The position numbers and the translations under genes are program-made. The notes beneath the pieces were generated by a model that saw only the letters and a program-made list of their open reading frames with translations, did not search any database and was not told the origin of the DNA. Below are positions 39,601-54,000 of a stretch of DNA of 64,000 nt, one piece after another. Position 1 is the stretch's first letter; each line of letters begins with the position of its first letter. Source of the DNA: Gigantopelta aegis (taxonomy: Eukaryota; Mollusca; Gastropoda; Neomphalida; Peltospiridae). The stretch lies in assembly GCF_016097555.1 (NCBI RefSeq), contig NC_054701.1, forward strand, positions 58,521,679 to 58,585,678, in the 5' to 3' direction.

Positions 39601-42600
39601 TCGTTTTGCAACTGCTGATTGAACTATATATACACATGTAGATTATTATCAATACAAGTCAAGTGCTGGTATTCCACAATCATATATTACATTGAACTAT
39701 ACACATGTAGATTATTACCAATACAAGTCAAGTACTGGTATTCCCCAATCATATATTACATTGAACTATATACATGTAGATTATTACCAATACAAGTCAA
39801 GTGCTGGTATTCCACAATCATATATTACATTGAACTATACACATGTAGATTATTACCAATACAAGTCAAGTGCTGGTATTCCACAATCATATATTACATT
39901 GAACTATACACATGTAGATTATTATCAATACAAGTCGAGTGCTGGTATTCCACAATCATATATTACATTGAACTATACACATGTAGATTATTACCAATAC
40001 AAGTCGAGTACTGGTATTCCACAATCATATATTACATTGAACTATACACATGTAGATTATTACCAATACAAGTCAAGTACTGGTATTCCCCAATCATATA
40101 TTACATTGAACTATATACATGTAGATTATTACCAATACAAGTCAAGTGCTGGTATTCCACAATCATATATTACATTGAACTATACACATGTAGATTATTA
40201 CCAATACAAGTCAAGTACTGGTATTCCACAATCATATATTACATTGAACTATACATGTAGATTATTATCAATACAAGTCAAGTACTGGTATTCCACAATC
40301 ATATATTACATTGAACTATACACATGTAGATTATTACCAATACAAGTCAAGTGCTGGTATTCCCCAATCATATATTACATTGAACTATACACATGTAGAT
40401 ATTACCAATAAAAGTCAAGTACTGGTATTCCACAATCATATATTACATTGAACTATACACATGTAGATTAATATCAATACAAGTAGAGTACTGGTATTCC
40501 ACAATCATATATTACATTGAACTATACATGTAGATTATTATCAATACAGGTCAAGTACTGGTATTCCACAATCATATATTACATTGAACTATACATGTAG
40601 ATTTTTCAATACAAGTCAAGTACTGGTATTCCACAATCATATATTACATTGAACTATACACATGTAGATTATTATCAATACAAGTAGAGTACTGGTATTC
40701 CACAATCATATATTACATTGAACTATACATGTAGATTAATATCAATACAAGTCGAGTACTGGTATTCCACAATCATATATTACATTGAACTATACATGTA
40801 GATTTTTCAATACAAGTCAAGTACTGGTATTCCACAATCATATATTACATTGAACTATACACATGTAGATTATTATCAATACAAGTCGAGTACTGGTATT
40901 CCACAATCATATATTACATTGAACTATACACATGTAGATTATTATCAATACAAGTCAAGTACTGGTATTCCACAATCATATATTACATTGAACTATACAC
41001 ATGTAGATTATTATCAATACAAGTCAAGTGCTGGTATTCCACAATCATATATTACATTGAACTATATATACACATGTATAATTATTATCAAATACAAGTC
41101 AAGTACTGGTATTCCACAATCATATATTACATTGAACTATACACATGTAGATTATTATCAATACAAGTAGAGTACTGGTATTCCACAATCATATATTACA
41201 TTGAACTATACACATGTAGATTAATATCAATACAAGTAGAGTACTGGTATTCCACAATCATATATTACATTGAACTATACACATGTAGATTAATATCAAT
41301 ACAAGTAGAGTACTGGTATTCCACAATCATATATTACATTGAACTATACACATGTAGATTAATATCAATACAAGTCAAGTACTGGTATTCCACAATCATA
41401 TATTACATTGAACTATACATGTAGATTATTATCAATACAAGTCGAGTACTGGTATTCCACAATCATATATTACATTGAACTATACATGTAGATTTTTCAA
41501 TACAAGTCAAATACTGGTATTCCACAATCATATATTACATTGAACTATACACATGTAGATTATTATCAATACAAGTCGAGTACTGGTATTCCACAATCAT
41601 ATATTACATTGAACTATACATGTAGATTATTATCAATACAAGTCAAGTACTGGTATTCCACAATCATATATTACAATGAACTATATATACACATCACATT
41701 GTTTTATAGATTATTATCAATACAAGTCAAGTACTGGTATTCCACAATCATATATTACATTGAACTATATATTACACCTGTAGATTATTATCAATACAAG
41801 TCAAGTGCTGGTATTCAACAATCATATATTACATTGAACTATATATTACACCTGTAGATTATTATCAATACAAGTCAAGTGCTGGTATTCCACAATCATA
41901 TATTACATTGAACTATACACCTGTGGATTATTATCAATACAAGTCAAGTGCTGGTATTCCACAATCATATATTACATTGAACTATACACATGTAGATTAT
42001 TATCAATACAAGTCAAGTGCTGGTATTCCACAATCATATATTACATTGAACTATACACATGTAGATTATTATCAATACAAGTCAAGTGCTCGTATTCCAC
42101 AATCATATATTACATTGAACTATACACATGTAGATTATTATCAATACAAGTCAAGTGCTCGTATTCTAGAATCATATATTACATTGAACTATATATTACA
42201 CCTGTAGATTATTATCAATACAAGTCAAGTGCTGGTATTCCACAATCATATATTACATTGAACTATACACATGTAGATTATTATCAATACAAGTCAAGTG
42301 CTGGTATTCCACAATCATATATTACATTGAACTATACCCATGTAGATTATTATCAATACAAGTCAAGTGCTGGTATTCTAGAATCATATATTACATTGAA
42401 CTATACACATGTAGATTATTATCAATACAAGTCAAGTGCTGGTATTCTAGAATCATATATTACATTGAACTATACACATGTAGATTATTATCAATACAAG
42501 TTAAGTGCTGGTATTCTAGAATCATATATTACATTGAACTACACACATGTAGGAAAAGTTTCATGGAGAAGGCCTAGCTGATGAGTTGGAAAATGTTTGC

Positions 42601-45600
42601 CCAATCCATTAAAAATAAAATGTGTTTCAATCAACTTCCCTAAATAGAGTGCATTTTTATGGGCCTGTAAATATATATCTTAAAAGCCAGATATGTGAAT
42701 GTAGGAACAACATGTCAATTAAATAGTCATTCTGTAACAAGACACTTTTAAATCATGTTGTAAAATATGCCTAGTAAGATAACAAATAACTGTTCTGTGT
42801 ATTATTCGATAACTGCATTTACAGGGTAGCTATTGTCTTATACAAACATTACAATGATCTTATTTGGATGGAGTTGTCCTTGGGGACATTTGTTCATTCA
42901 TTCATTCATTCATTCATTCATTCATTCATTCATTCATTCATTCATTCAATATATATATTCATTCATTTTGTAGATTAACCTTATGAATAATGATGGCGAC
43001 ACAGCTCTTCATATTGCTTGTCGAAGTGACATTGACAACAATATAAGTCTTCTTATGAAACTTGTTGATGTAAGTTAACAATATAAGTCTTCTTATAAAA
43101 CTTCTTGATGTAAGTTAACAATACAAGTCTTCTTATGAAATTTCTTGATGTAAGTTAACAATACAAGTCTTCTTATGAAACTTCTTGATGTAAGTTAACA
43201 ATACAAGTCTTCTTATGAAATTTCTTGATGTAAGTTAATCATATGTCTTCTTATGAAACTTCTTGATGTAAGTTAACGATACAAGTCTTCTTATGAAACT
43301 TCTTGATGTAAGTTAACAATAAAAGTCTTCTTATGAAACTTCTTGATGTAAGTTAACAATACAAGTCTTCTTATGAAATTTCTTGATGTAAGTTAACAAT
43401 ACAAGTCTTCTTATGAAACTTCTTGATGTAAGTTAACAATACAAGTCTTCTTATGAAATTTCTTGATGTAAGTTAATCATATGTCTTCTTATGAAACTTC
43501 TTGATGTAAGTTAACGATACAAGTCTTCTTATGAAACTTCTTGATGTAAGTTAACAATAAAAGTCTTCTTATGAAACTTCTTGATGTAAGTTAACAATAC
43601 AAGTCTTCTTATGAAATTTCTTGATGTAAGTTAACAATACAAGTCTTCTTATGAAACTTCTTGATGTAAGTTAACAATACAAGTCTTCTTATGAAATTTC
43701 TTGATGTAAGTTAATCATATGTCTTCTTATGAAACTTCTTGATGTAAGTTAACGATACAAGTCTTCTTATGAAACTTCTTGATGTAAGTTAACAATAAAA
43801 GTCTTCTTATGAAACTTCTTGATGTAAGTTAACAATACAAGTCTTCTTATGAAACTTCTTGATGTAAGTTAATCATATGTCTTCTTATGAAACTTCTTGA
43901 TGTAAGTTAACAATACAAGTCTTCTTATGAAACTTCTTGATGTAAGTTAACAATACAAGTCTTATAAAACTTGTTGATGTAAGTTAACAATACAAGTCTT
44001 CTTATGAAACTTGTTGATGTAAGTTAATCATATGTCTTCTTATAAAAGTTTTTGATGTAAGTTAACAATACAAGTCTTCTTATGAAACGTCTTGATGTAA
44101 TTTAACAATATAAGTCTTCTTATGAAACTTCTTGATATTAGTTAACAATACAAGTCTTCTTATGAAACTGATTGATTTTAGTTAACAATACAAGTCTTTT
44201 ATGAAACATCTTGATGTAAGTTAACAATGTAAGTCATCATATAAAACTTCTTGATGTAAGTTAACAATATAAGTCATCTTATAAAACTTCTTGATGTAAG
44301 TTAACAATGTAAGTCATCTTATAAAACTTCTTGATGTAAGTTAACAATGTAAGTCATCTTATAAAACTTCTTGATGTAAGTTAACAATATAAGTCATCTT
44401 ACGAAACTTCTTTATTTATAAGTCTTCTTATGAAACTTCTTGATTTCAATAACAATATAATATGACTTAATTATGAAACATCTTGACAAAAGTTAATAAT
44501 ATGTTTTCTTATGAAACTCGATCTGTCTGTGGGGCATTTCATGGTATTTTTTTGTGATTGATGTAACATTTTAACACCATAAAATTATGTTTCCACTGAA
44601 ACTTGTGTGTACTTTTCATTACATTTTGTATTAATAGAAACAGGTCTGTCTGTCTGTCTGTCTGTCCCACATATAGTTTCCAGATGTGTTTTTTCACAAT
44701 GCCTTGAGATAGTGAGCTGACATTTTGTTTATAGTTTTATCATGTACCGTTACAGATAAAGTTTGACGTTTATGGCGATTTACCCATTTTTGACAGAGTT
44801 ATGGCCCTTGAACTTGGGAGATATAAAAATGAGTTTTTCTGACTTTTTCTTTTTGCAATGGAATTTTGTATATAGCTTTATCAAGTTTAACTTGTATGAT
44901 GGTTTACCTATTTTTCACAGCATTATAGCCCTTGAATTTAGGAGATACAAAAACTTGTATGGTCTGGAAGGACATGTATTGCTTTAGCAGTACTCTCAGA
45001 ATGCTGAAATTGGTTAAATATTTTTTTTAAAACCAACATTCTTCCCCCAAAAGAGGTCAGAAATTATTTTGACACCGGTCGATTTTTGTGGGTCGATTGG
45101 GTTAAGACAAACAAACCTAATTTTTATTTTTGCCTGGCAGCTTTCAAGTTAGTGTTAGCACACAAAAAGTATATTTTTGTATTTATAATAGGACATTTGA
45201 TGGAGAAAAGCAACGAAAATCACTCATCTTAGATTGTCGTTTGATTATTGTTGCCCATTAACCTTTTAATTTGTATCTAACTACTGAAGAAAATTGTTCG
45301 TGTAAACACTAAAACCACATTAACGACATATTTGTTGTCTGAAAAATTCAGATTTATGCCCTGCTTATTGCTGGCTTACTAGCATGGATATTGTTACAGA
45401 ACATTGCAATGCATACCTATTTTATCATCCCGCATTTGTTTCTCTAGTTCTAACACTCATTCCTGATGTTAAGTATTACGTAACCGCCTGAGGGCGTATT
45501 CACTGGGATGGTACAAAATGGTTGCGCACGTTATATATAATCGCCGTCACATTTAACCGTTTTATTAATTAACTATAAGATTATACTTGTTGATATTAAG

Positions 45601-46643
45601 TAATCACATGCATTATATATCATTGAATATGTATACCAGTCCAAAAAGCCTTGCTCGAGCATCCCTTTAATGAAACAACAAAATGCCATGAAAATGGTGA
45701 AAATTAATGCCTCAAAAGTGTTTTGAGTACATGTAGGCATACATGTATGTATATTTTTCAAGGTACAGTAAAAATGGTTGATTCTTGAAGACTTTAAGGT
45801 CATGAGGTTTGTGTTATTAAATTGCATGTTATTTAATATGTTAATACTACTTAAGGTCAAGTTGAAGCTGTGTACGTTACATTGTAGGCTGGGGCTGACA
45901 CAGAGTGTGTTAATCGAGCAGGGCAGAGTCCCATGGATATGTTGGCCATATACAACAGAAAAAGTAAGTCACTCCATGTGTACACGGTATTGTATTTTAC
46001 AGTTTCTGCAGTCAATAAAATTTGAATTGTTATAATTTAATGTTAAGGGCTGTATGAAATAAAAGCTTTTCAAAATAATGTCACTCATAATATTCTATTA
46101 ATTTAAGTAAATTACATAAAACAACTTAGTTACTGGGTTATTAATAAACATGTGCATTGCAGAACGAAAGTGTTTTAAAACTGTACCTGTAGTATCACTT
46201 AATACGTGGTACTTGTATTATTTAACCTATTAAAGGGACACACCTTAGTTTCAACCCGTGAAAATTAACACTACCTCGTTAAGTTGAGTTACCGGTAATC
46301 TACAAACCTATAACACATTTGGATAAAATTACAACTGAGTGAAACATTAGTCTGACTTTGACATGGTGAAATACCCTCTTTGAATAGACTAAAACTCGAC
46401 TCCATAGCTGTTACTTCTGAGACGCACGTGCATTTTTAAAAATATGAGAAATGCATTTTGTGATATTAAAAACACCAGGATGACCAAAAACACTTTGAAT
46501 GTACAGAAATGGATAATCTAAACAATAGTCAAAAATATGCCTTAGTGTTTAAAAACTAGGGTATGTCCCTTTAAAATACATGTACAATGTCTGTACAAAT
46601 TTGTATTTCTGATCAAACATATAATTATGTATATATACATGTG

Positions 46644-46706
<63 letters not shown>

Positions 46707-46708
46707 TG

Positions 46709-46747
<39 letters not shown>

Positions 46748-46750
46748 ATG

Positions 46751-46819
<69 letters not shown>

Positions 46820-47995
46820 GTTATTACCAGAGTGTTTTTCGGTATCGTCAATATCATATATTAGGAATAAAAATTGTATTATGCGAGCCTCTGGCGAGCA
46901 TAATACATTATTTTTATTCCTAATATATGATATTGACGATACCGAAATACACAAGGGTAATAATCTCTTTATCATATAAGCTCAAGCTTAATACAACATA
47001 TTTTTGTAAACTGTACACGTAACTTTAATTCCAGTCCGCCATTACTAGATACTCAAATGACGTAAGAATATGTGGCGCGGTGTATTTTTGAATGGAAATG
47101 ACGTCAAACTCGAATGATGTCATTTTGGATGTCCTTACATCAAAATAAAGTTATGCCTAACGTTTTTGGTTTTCTGAACACTGGACAGCTTTCAATGCCA
47201 AATTGCCATTGAAATGTTTTAATTTGATGACTATGAATGCATACGTCAATCATGGAGTGTCACCCAAGTATGTTTGCTTAAATGTCAATAAACCTAGTGC
47301 CGAGACCTAGACTAATTTACATCTAATTTGCAAAGTTATCAAATTCTTAAAGTATGTGATCTGAAAAATATCACATACTTTGATTGCACTGAAAATGTAA
47401 GATATTATATGATAAATATATATATATATATATATACAGTATATGCTTGCAGAAAGGAGTAATATATCAAGCTACCGTTAATACACTCAATGACAACAAG
47501 CAAAAAACATACATTGGTTTGACCGAGAACACATTTAAGACGAGATATACCGCGCACACGAGCAGTTTTCAAAACGCAACACAGAAGAACGCAACAGCGC
47601 TAAGTCAGTACATTTGGACACTGAAGGATAGATTCACCCCATACACCATTAAGTGGAAAATTTTATCCAAAGCAAAATCATACTCTCCAGCGAGCAAAAG
47701 ATATAACCTCTGCCTGAAGAAAAAACTGTTCATAATGTATAAACCTGAAACCAGCACACTAAACTAGAATGAACTCATATCAGCATGTCGACACAGACGC
47801 AAATACCTTCTGTGCGCATACCACACCACACATCACCTATAGACCTGCATAGTGACATAACCTCGACGTCACAGAGTCCATTACGTCATCAGCTTTCCGT
47901 TGACGGTGTAATTAAATCTACATCTGATGAGTGAGAGCAATTCAACTCTCTCACGAAACAAGCCTGTCATGTAGAGATAAACATATACTTTTTAA

Positions 47996-48045
<50 letters not shown>

Positions 48046-51000
48046 ATATATTGAATATGTTGCAGAACTTGGAAATTTTAAGATGGAATTATAATTATTT
48101 TTATTATAAATTTGAGTTGATTTTGCCTACAGTACATTAAAACATAAAGAGGTGGCATTGTTAATTCTCTGTGATTTTTTACCACCGTTTTTAAAAGGAT
48201 AATGTCGTTCATGGTATTTTGTTGTAATGTTTGATATGCTGACCTTGATCATTAGATTTTCATGTAGGTCAATAATAAATGTTTTGTATTGGTACAGTTA
48301 AAAATATCAACTTATTGTCTTCCTGATTGCTATGTTCACATATTTTGTATGACTTCTAAACATGAAAATTACTTTGTTTTGTTTTCATTCGTAATAGGGG
48401 CTGGGTCGTAGCCTAGTGGTAAAGCATCCTCCTGATGCGCAGTCAGTTTAGGATCGATCCCCATTACTGGGCCTATTGGGCTATTTCTTGTTCCAACCAG
48501 TGTACCATGACTGGTATATCAAAGGCCGTGGTATGTGTTATCCTGTGTGGGATGGTGCATATAAAATATCCTTGCTACTAAAGGATTTTTTTTTAGGTTT
48601 CTTCTCTAAGACAATAAATATGTTAAAATAACCAAATATTTGACATCCAATAGCCGATGATTAATAAATCAGTGTTCGCTAGTGGTGTCGTTAAACAGAA
48701 CAGACTTTAACTTTAACTTTTTCTTCCTAACAGAGGCTTTGTCAGTATTGTTGGATTACAATCCGTCTCTGCGCTCAAACACGCATTCCTTGACGGAGGC
48801 AGCTATACGAGGAAACCACGAAGTTGCTGAACTCCTCCTGGATTATGGGATTGATCCGAACTGTGTTTATGCTGAAAAACAAACTGCACCACTCCACGAA
48901 GCAGTTCGCTTTAATAGGTAAATGTTCGGTCAGTTTAGTAGCTGTTAATTGTATCAGTTGGTAAGTATGTGTTGTAGGATTAACGTAATAATTATTGTAT
49001 TGTGAAAAACGTTTTGGGATGGGATGTTGCTCAACTGCAGATCGAGTACTTCCCTGAGTTGTGTTTGGTAACAGGGTTGATCACCCGTGACAACAGAGCT
49101 TCTAGATTATGGTAGCCCCTCTCCCATGGCTAGTGATATTCAATGTTGGGCTAGTAAATAACTACTATAGCCATGCCTGACGGCTGGTGGATATTTTGGG
49201 TTAAATGTTGCAGTTAAGTCTGTTTTGTAAATACAAATATCCTGCCCACACCCAAACCCTCAATGTTAGTGTTTTAAACTCTTATCTCCCTCTTTTGTTA
49301 ACATATTTGATTATTACTAGTATTTAGTAAAATTGTATTAACTTTAAGTAAAGTAGGGCTAGTGAATTTTTAATTGTGGCTAGTAAATTTTTTAAATCAC
49401 TGATCCCATGGCTAGTGGATTTTATGAAAATTCTAGAAGCCCGGCTTGACAGACTCAGGTTTTTCCTACCCCAGCCAGTGCACCACAACTGGTACATCAA
49501 ACACCATGGTATGTACTATCCTGCCTTTGGGAAAGTGAATATAAAAGATGTTTTGCTGTTTTATCTGTAGGAGTAGCCTATGTGGTGGCAGCAGCAGGTT
49601 TCCTCTTTCCCTTGACGAGGCAGGATCTAGCTCAGTTGGTCTGTGGGAAACTGTATATAAAAGATCCCTTGATGATAATGGGAAAATTTAGCAGATTTCC
49701 TTTTAAGACCTCATGTCAGAGATATCCAATGTTAGACATCCAAGAGCCAGATATTAAATATGAATGTGCTTTATGTGGTGTTATTAATCAAAATAAACTT
49801 TTCACTTTTAACTTTCTTTCTATTGACCAAACAATAGGCCTAACCATTTGTTAGACATCATGATGATCATGATCATAGAGCTTGGTGCATGTACAGACAT
49901 TTCCTGTCGGTTTCCACGCTAATGCTGATGCATAGCTTCTGTACTCTGACTTCAGTGGACATGGTTTGAGTTTGGAGTTTTCCTTCTCCTAGGAGAGTTG
50001 TCTTTCTTGACTCACATCCTCTGTGTGTTCGGTCCATATTAGTCTAGTCTACCCTTTGACCAGTCCAGCTTGGGTGACCCTACCAGGAGCTGATGCTTCA
50101 GCTGGTATAGCTCTCCGAGTCATTGAGACATGCAAGCTACCTCACCACATCAAGGAATGGACCATGAGATAGGTCAGACAGCGTAGTTTTAAATGTGCTG
50201 AAGTGTAATTAAACAAATATTCTTTTACATTTCTTTCAGAAAATTTCTTTTGACAAATTTAGTTACTCAGTAAAATTAAACTACACAATACTATGTTTGA
50301 AAAGTTAAAAAGTTTGTTTTGTTTAACGACACCACTAGAGCACATTGATTTATTAATCATCGGCTATTGGATGTCAAACATTTGGTAATTCTGACACATA
50401 GTAATCAAAGGAAACTCGCTACATTTTTTCTAATGCAGCGAGGGATCTTTTATACGCTAACTCCCAAAGGCAAGATAGTACATACCACAGCCTTTGATAT
50501 ACCAGTTGTGGTGCACTGGCTGAAACGAGAAATAGCTGAATGGGGATCGAACCCAAACCGACGATGCATCAAGTGAATGCTTTACCACTATGCTACATCA
50601 TGTCCCGGTTTGGAAAGAGACCTTCTATAGTCTGTCACACAGGGAACGCTTTTTTCATGCTATGGAATTTACTACAAGTTATTTATTTCTGAGCCAGTTG
50701 TTTCCTAACTTGGACACAAAAATTGTATTTTTGTTTGTTATTCCTAAAAGCTTTTTCTTTTCTTCTTACGTCAAATGAAACTGAAATTATTTACAAAAAA
50801 ACCAACATATTTTTAGGAGGATGGGACAGACTATAATCATGTAGTTGTGTGTTTCAGGTATAAAGTTGCTGAAGTCCTGCTGGCATTTGGTGCATCTTCG
50901 GACATGAAAAACAACAAGAATGAGGTACATGTTGTCATACATCATTAAACACTGTTGTACACTGTCGCACACACTTCAAGCACTGGCGTAGGAAGTCGGG

Positions 51001-54000
51001 GGGTGGGGCATGTATTTATATATATGTGTGTGTGCCCTCCTCCCCAGTTTTTGGCACCTTCCTACGCCTGCGAGTCTTGTTATTTATACACTGTTAAAGG
51101 CTTGTTTTTGTTAGTTTTATTGCAGTTATGGTATGGCCATTTACTATACTTTATAAAGTTGTGATATTTATCTCAATATCCCATACGTCACCCGTAACAC
51201 CAACTTGGTGTAAATACAGTTTACATTGATCTTACTGTGACCATGTAGACCTACTTGATAAAGACACAATACACCTGTTCAGTTGAGACTTTTTTTCTGT
51301 GGATTGTACAAACTGGTATTTGATGTGCAATCTGGATTTCTGGGAAAACTGACACAATGACCGGATCCTTGGAAGTGAGAGTAGACAGAGAGACATCTGG
51401 CACTCTGTATACCAGCACATTTCAGACCTTAGAGTTTCTCTACCTATTGATGTCCACCATCCTTTCTCTCTTTATCTCTCTCTACTCTGTTTTGTCTCAC
51501 TTCTGCTCCACCCCATACCCCGATTCCCACAATACTGCTTGTGAAACTATTCCAGTTCACTTGGACATCTAACTAATGTGAGTGTCACTCTTGTGATAAT
51601 CTCAGAGTAATTAATTTTTACTCAGACATGGAATTTAATGTTCTAAACCGAGGCAGGGATCCATGCCACTTAGCAAGGGTGGAATAATGTTTTGTTAGCC
51701 CATTGGGTTATTTCCCGTTCCAGCCAGGGTGTGGTATGTGTGCTATCCCTGTCTGTGGGATAGTGCATATAAAAGATACTATAAAAGATCCCTGGCTACT
51801 AATGGAAAAATGTTGCGGGTTTCCTCTCTTATGACTGTGTCAAAATAACCATATGTTTGATATATGATTAATGATTAATAAATCAGTGTGCTCTAGTGGT
51901 GTCGTTAAACAAAACAAACTGTATATTTTGTTAGCGTTGGTACATGCAAGGGGCAGGACGTAGCCCAGTGGTACAGCGTTCTCTCAATGCACAGTCAGTG
52001 TGGGATCGATCCCCGTCGGTGGGCCCATTGGACTATTTCTCGTTCCAGCCAGTGCACCACGACTGGTATGTCGAAGGACATGGTATGTACTACCCTGTCT
52101 GTGGGATGGTGCATATAAAATATCCCTTGCTGTTAATCGGAAAGAGTAGCCCATGAAGTGGCGACGGCAGGTTTCCTCTCTCAATATCTGTGTGGTCCTT
52201 AACCATATGTCTTGCGCCATATAACCCAAAATAAAATGTGTTGAGTGCGTCGTTAAATAAAACATGTCTTTCTTTGGTACATGCACATTGTATATTTAGG
52301 TGTTAGAGTAGTTTCACACATTATTCTGTTGCTTTGTTAGATTTTGATAAATACATATCTCATTATAAATACTTATTATCTCATTATACACCAGTATTTT
52401 ACACCACAGTACTGTTGAAGAAATGTGAATTCTGTAAGTACCCGTAGGAGCCAAAGAGTGATTTATCTGGAAGTGCATGGTGTTATTGGTGTTTTAGAAA
52501 TATCAGAAACAAATCTTTTTAATTTATTTGCATGATGTTAATGGTGTTTTGTATTTTCATTATTAGTGGAAAAAAAAAAAAAAAAGGTTTTGAGTTTTTG
52601 TCATAGTGAATGTGTTAACTAATTGTGGAAGTTTTTAGGCATATTATATTGGTGGTTATTTTACATTTTTTAAAGGATTCTATATATTTAGAATTTTATT
52701 TAATCGGATCATGGCTTAATTTTTAAAATGTTTATTAAATCTTTACATTTTTCTCATATTTCTTATGAGTTTTGAATTATTGTTTTAGTTTTTGTTAATT
52801 ATAAGCCAAACATTTCTTAGATTATTTTTGAATAATGGAAAATATTTTGTCCATTCTGAAGATAATTTTTTTAGTGTTATTGATATTAATCTCATAAATA
52901 TTTATTGTAGGTTACTATTTCTTTAAAAATCTAGGGTCTGTCACTTTAATAGTCAGTTAATATTTTGTTAACTTTCTGAACATTCTAAAAATAAGATGCT
53001 GTTTACTGTTAAATCTTTTTTATTTGTATACATGTACAGTGAAATCTCTCATAACCGGACCCTCAATAAACCGAAATTCCCTCAAAACCGTACATTTTTC
53101 CTAGTCCCTTTTCCAAAAACCAGAACAGAACTTAACCTAGCCCGAGTACTCTGACTGTAAGAGAGCTAGACGGACATTTGGACATAAACACGCTCTAATG
53201 AGAGCATATTTATGTCCAAATGTCCGTCTAGCTCTCTTTACAGTCAGAGTACTTGGGCTAAACTTAACCTATCTAAACTGGATCCCTCTTAAAAGCGGGC
53301 ATTTGTTTTGGTTCCAAGGGTGTCCAGTTTAGAGGGGTTCCACTGTATATTCAATGAATGTTTTTGCTTCCATTTATACTGTTCTGTCAGCCCATGATCG
53401 TGATAGAGAGATGGATGTTTGGAAATAGTCAGCTTTCACGGATTTAGATTTTTAGCAATTGATTTAATTTTTTCATTCATTCACTTACTTTTGATATGCA
53501 AACACTGTTTAATATTGTTTGTTGTTGTTCAGTATTTTAGTGTTTGAGTTATTTAGTACTCCTCAAATGTGAGAATGTTTCATTTGTCCTGCTGCCTGTT
53601 TGTGTTATCATTTTAATGTACGTGGTAATAAACCATCTAATTAATATACGTTTGGTTTTTAATTGATAGTACGTGCACTGTCGTTTGCTGGCCATGTGTT
53701 TATTTGCATGTTTTGTGGTGTTCACTGTTGTTGCATGCTTTGTTTGATCACAGACACCTGAGTCACTGGCAAAGGATCAACTGGCGGCTGTGAGTGTTGA
53801 GTTTTTCAAACTGTTTGAAGGTATGACGTGTTTCAGGTTTAAGAAATCTGATTTTTTATATGACATTCATTGTACATACAGACAGCTTTTTAAAAATCTG
53901 AGTTTTCATGACATTCATTGTACATATAGACAGCTTTTAAAAACTGATATTTTATATTGTACATACAGATTTTTTAAAATAAGATTTTTATATGACTTTA

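Larger units (their letters stand above)
47430..47980 (+). mobile_element. 5'-truncated Penelope-like element (GIY-YIG end plus ribozyme)
   Basis: It begins after a (TA)n run in open frame at [10 protein letters not shown]. It continues through the GIY-YIG endonuclease region and beyond the coding part into a 3' region with a hammerhead motif. A second (TA)n run follows at 48000. The reverse-transcriptase part is absent. Confidence 0.85.

Noticed and set aside
37350..42581. Multiple 100-240 codon open frames of a 23-residue repeat
   Set aside because: By-products of the 69-bp intron 4 array in several frames; no single frame is favoured.
43037..44520. CRISPR-like array
   Set aside because: Units are directly adjacent without unique spacers, and the genome is eukaryotic; it is a tandem duplication of an exon border.
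46549..46979. Tyr-Ile and Cys-Val rich frames
   Set aside because: Translations of (TA)n/(TG)n microsatellite.
47447..47767. Host GIY-YIG nuclease gene
   Set aside because: The sequence matches the C-terminal end of Penelope-like polyproteins, starts without ATG, and is followed by the element's ribozyme.
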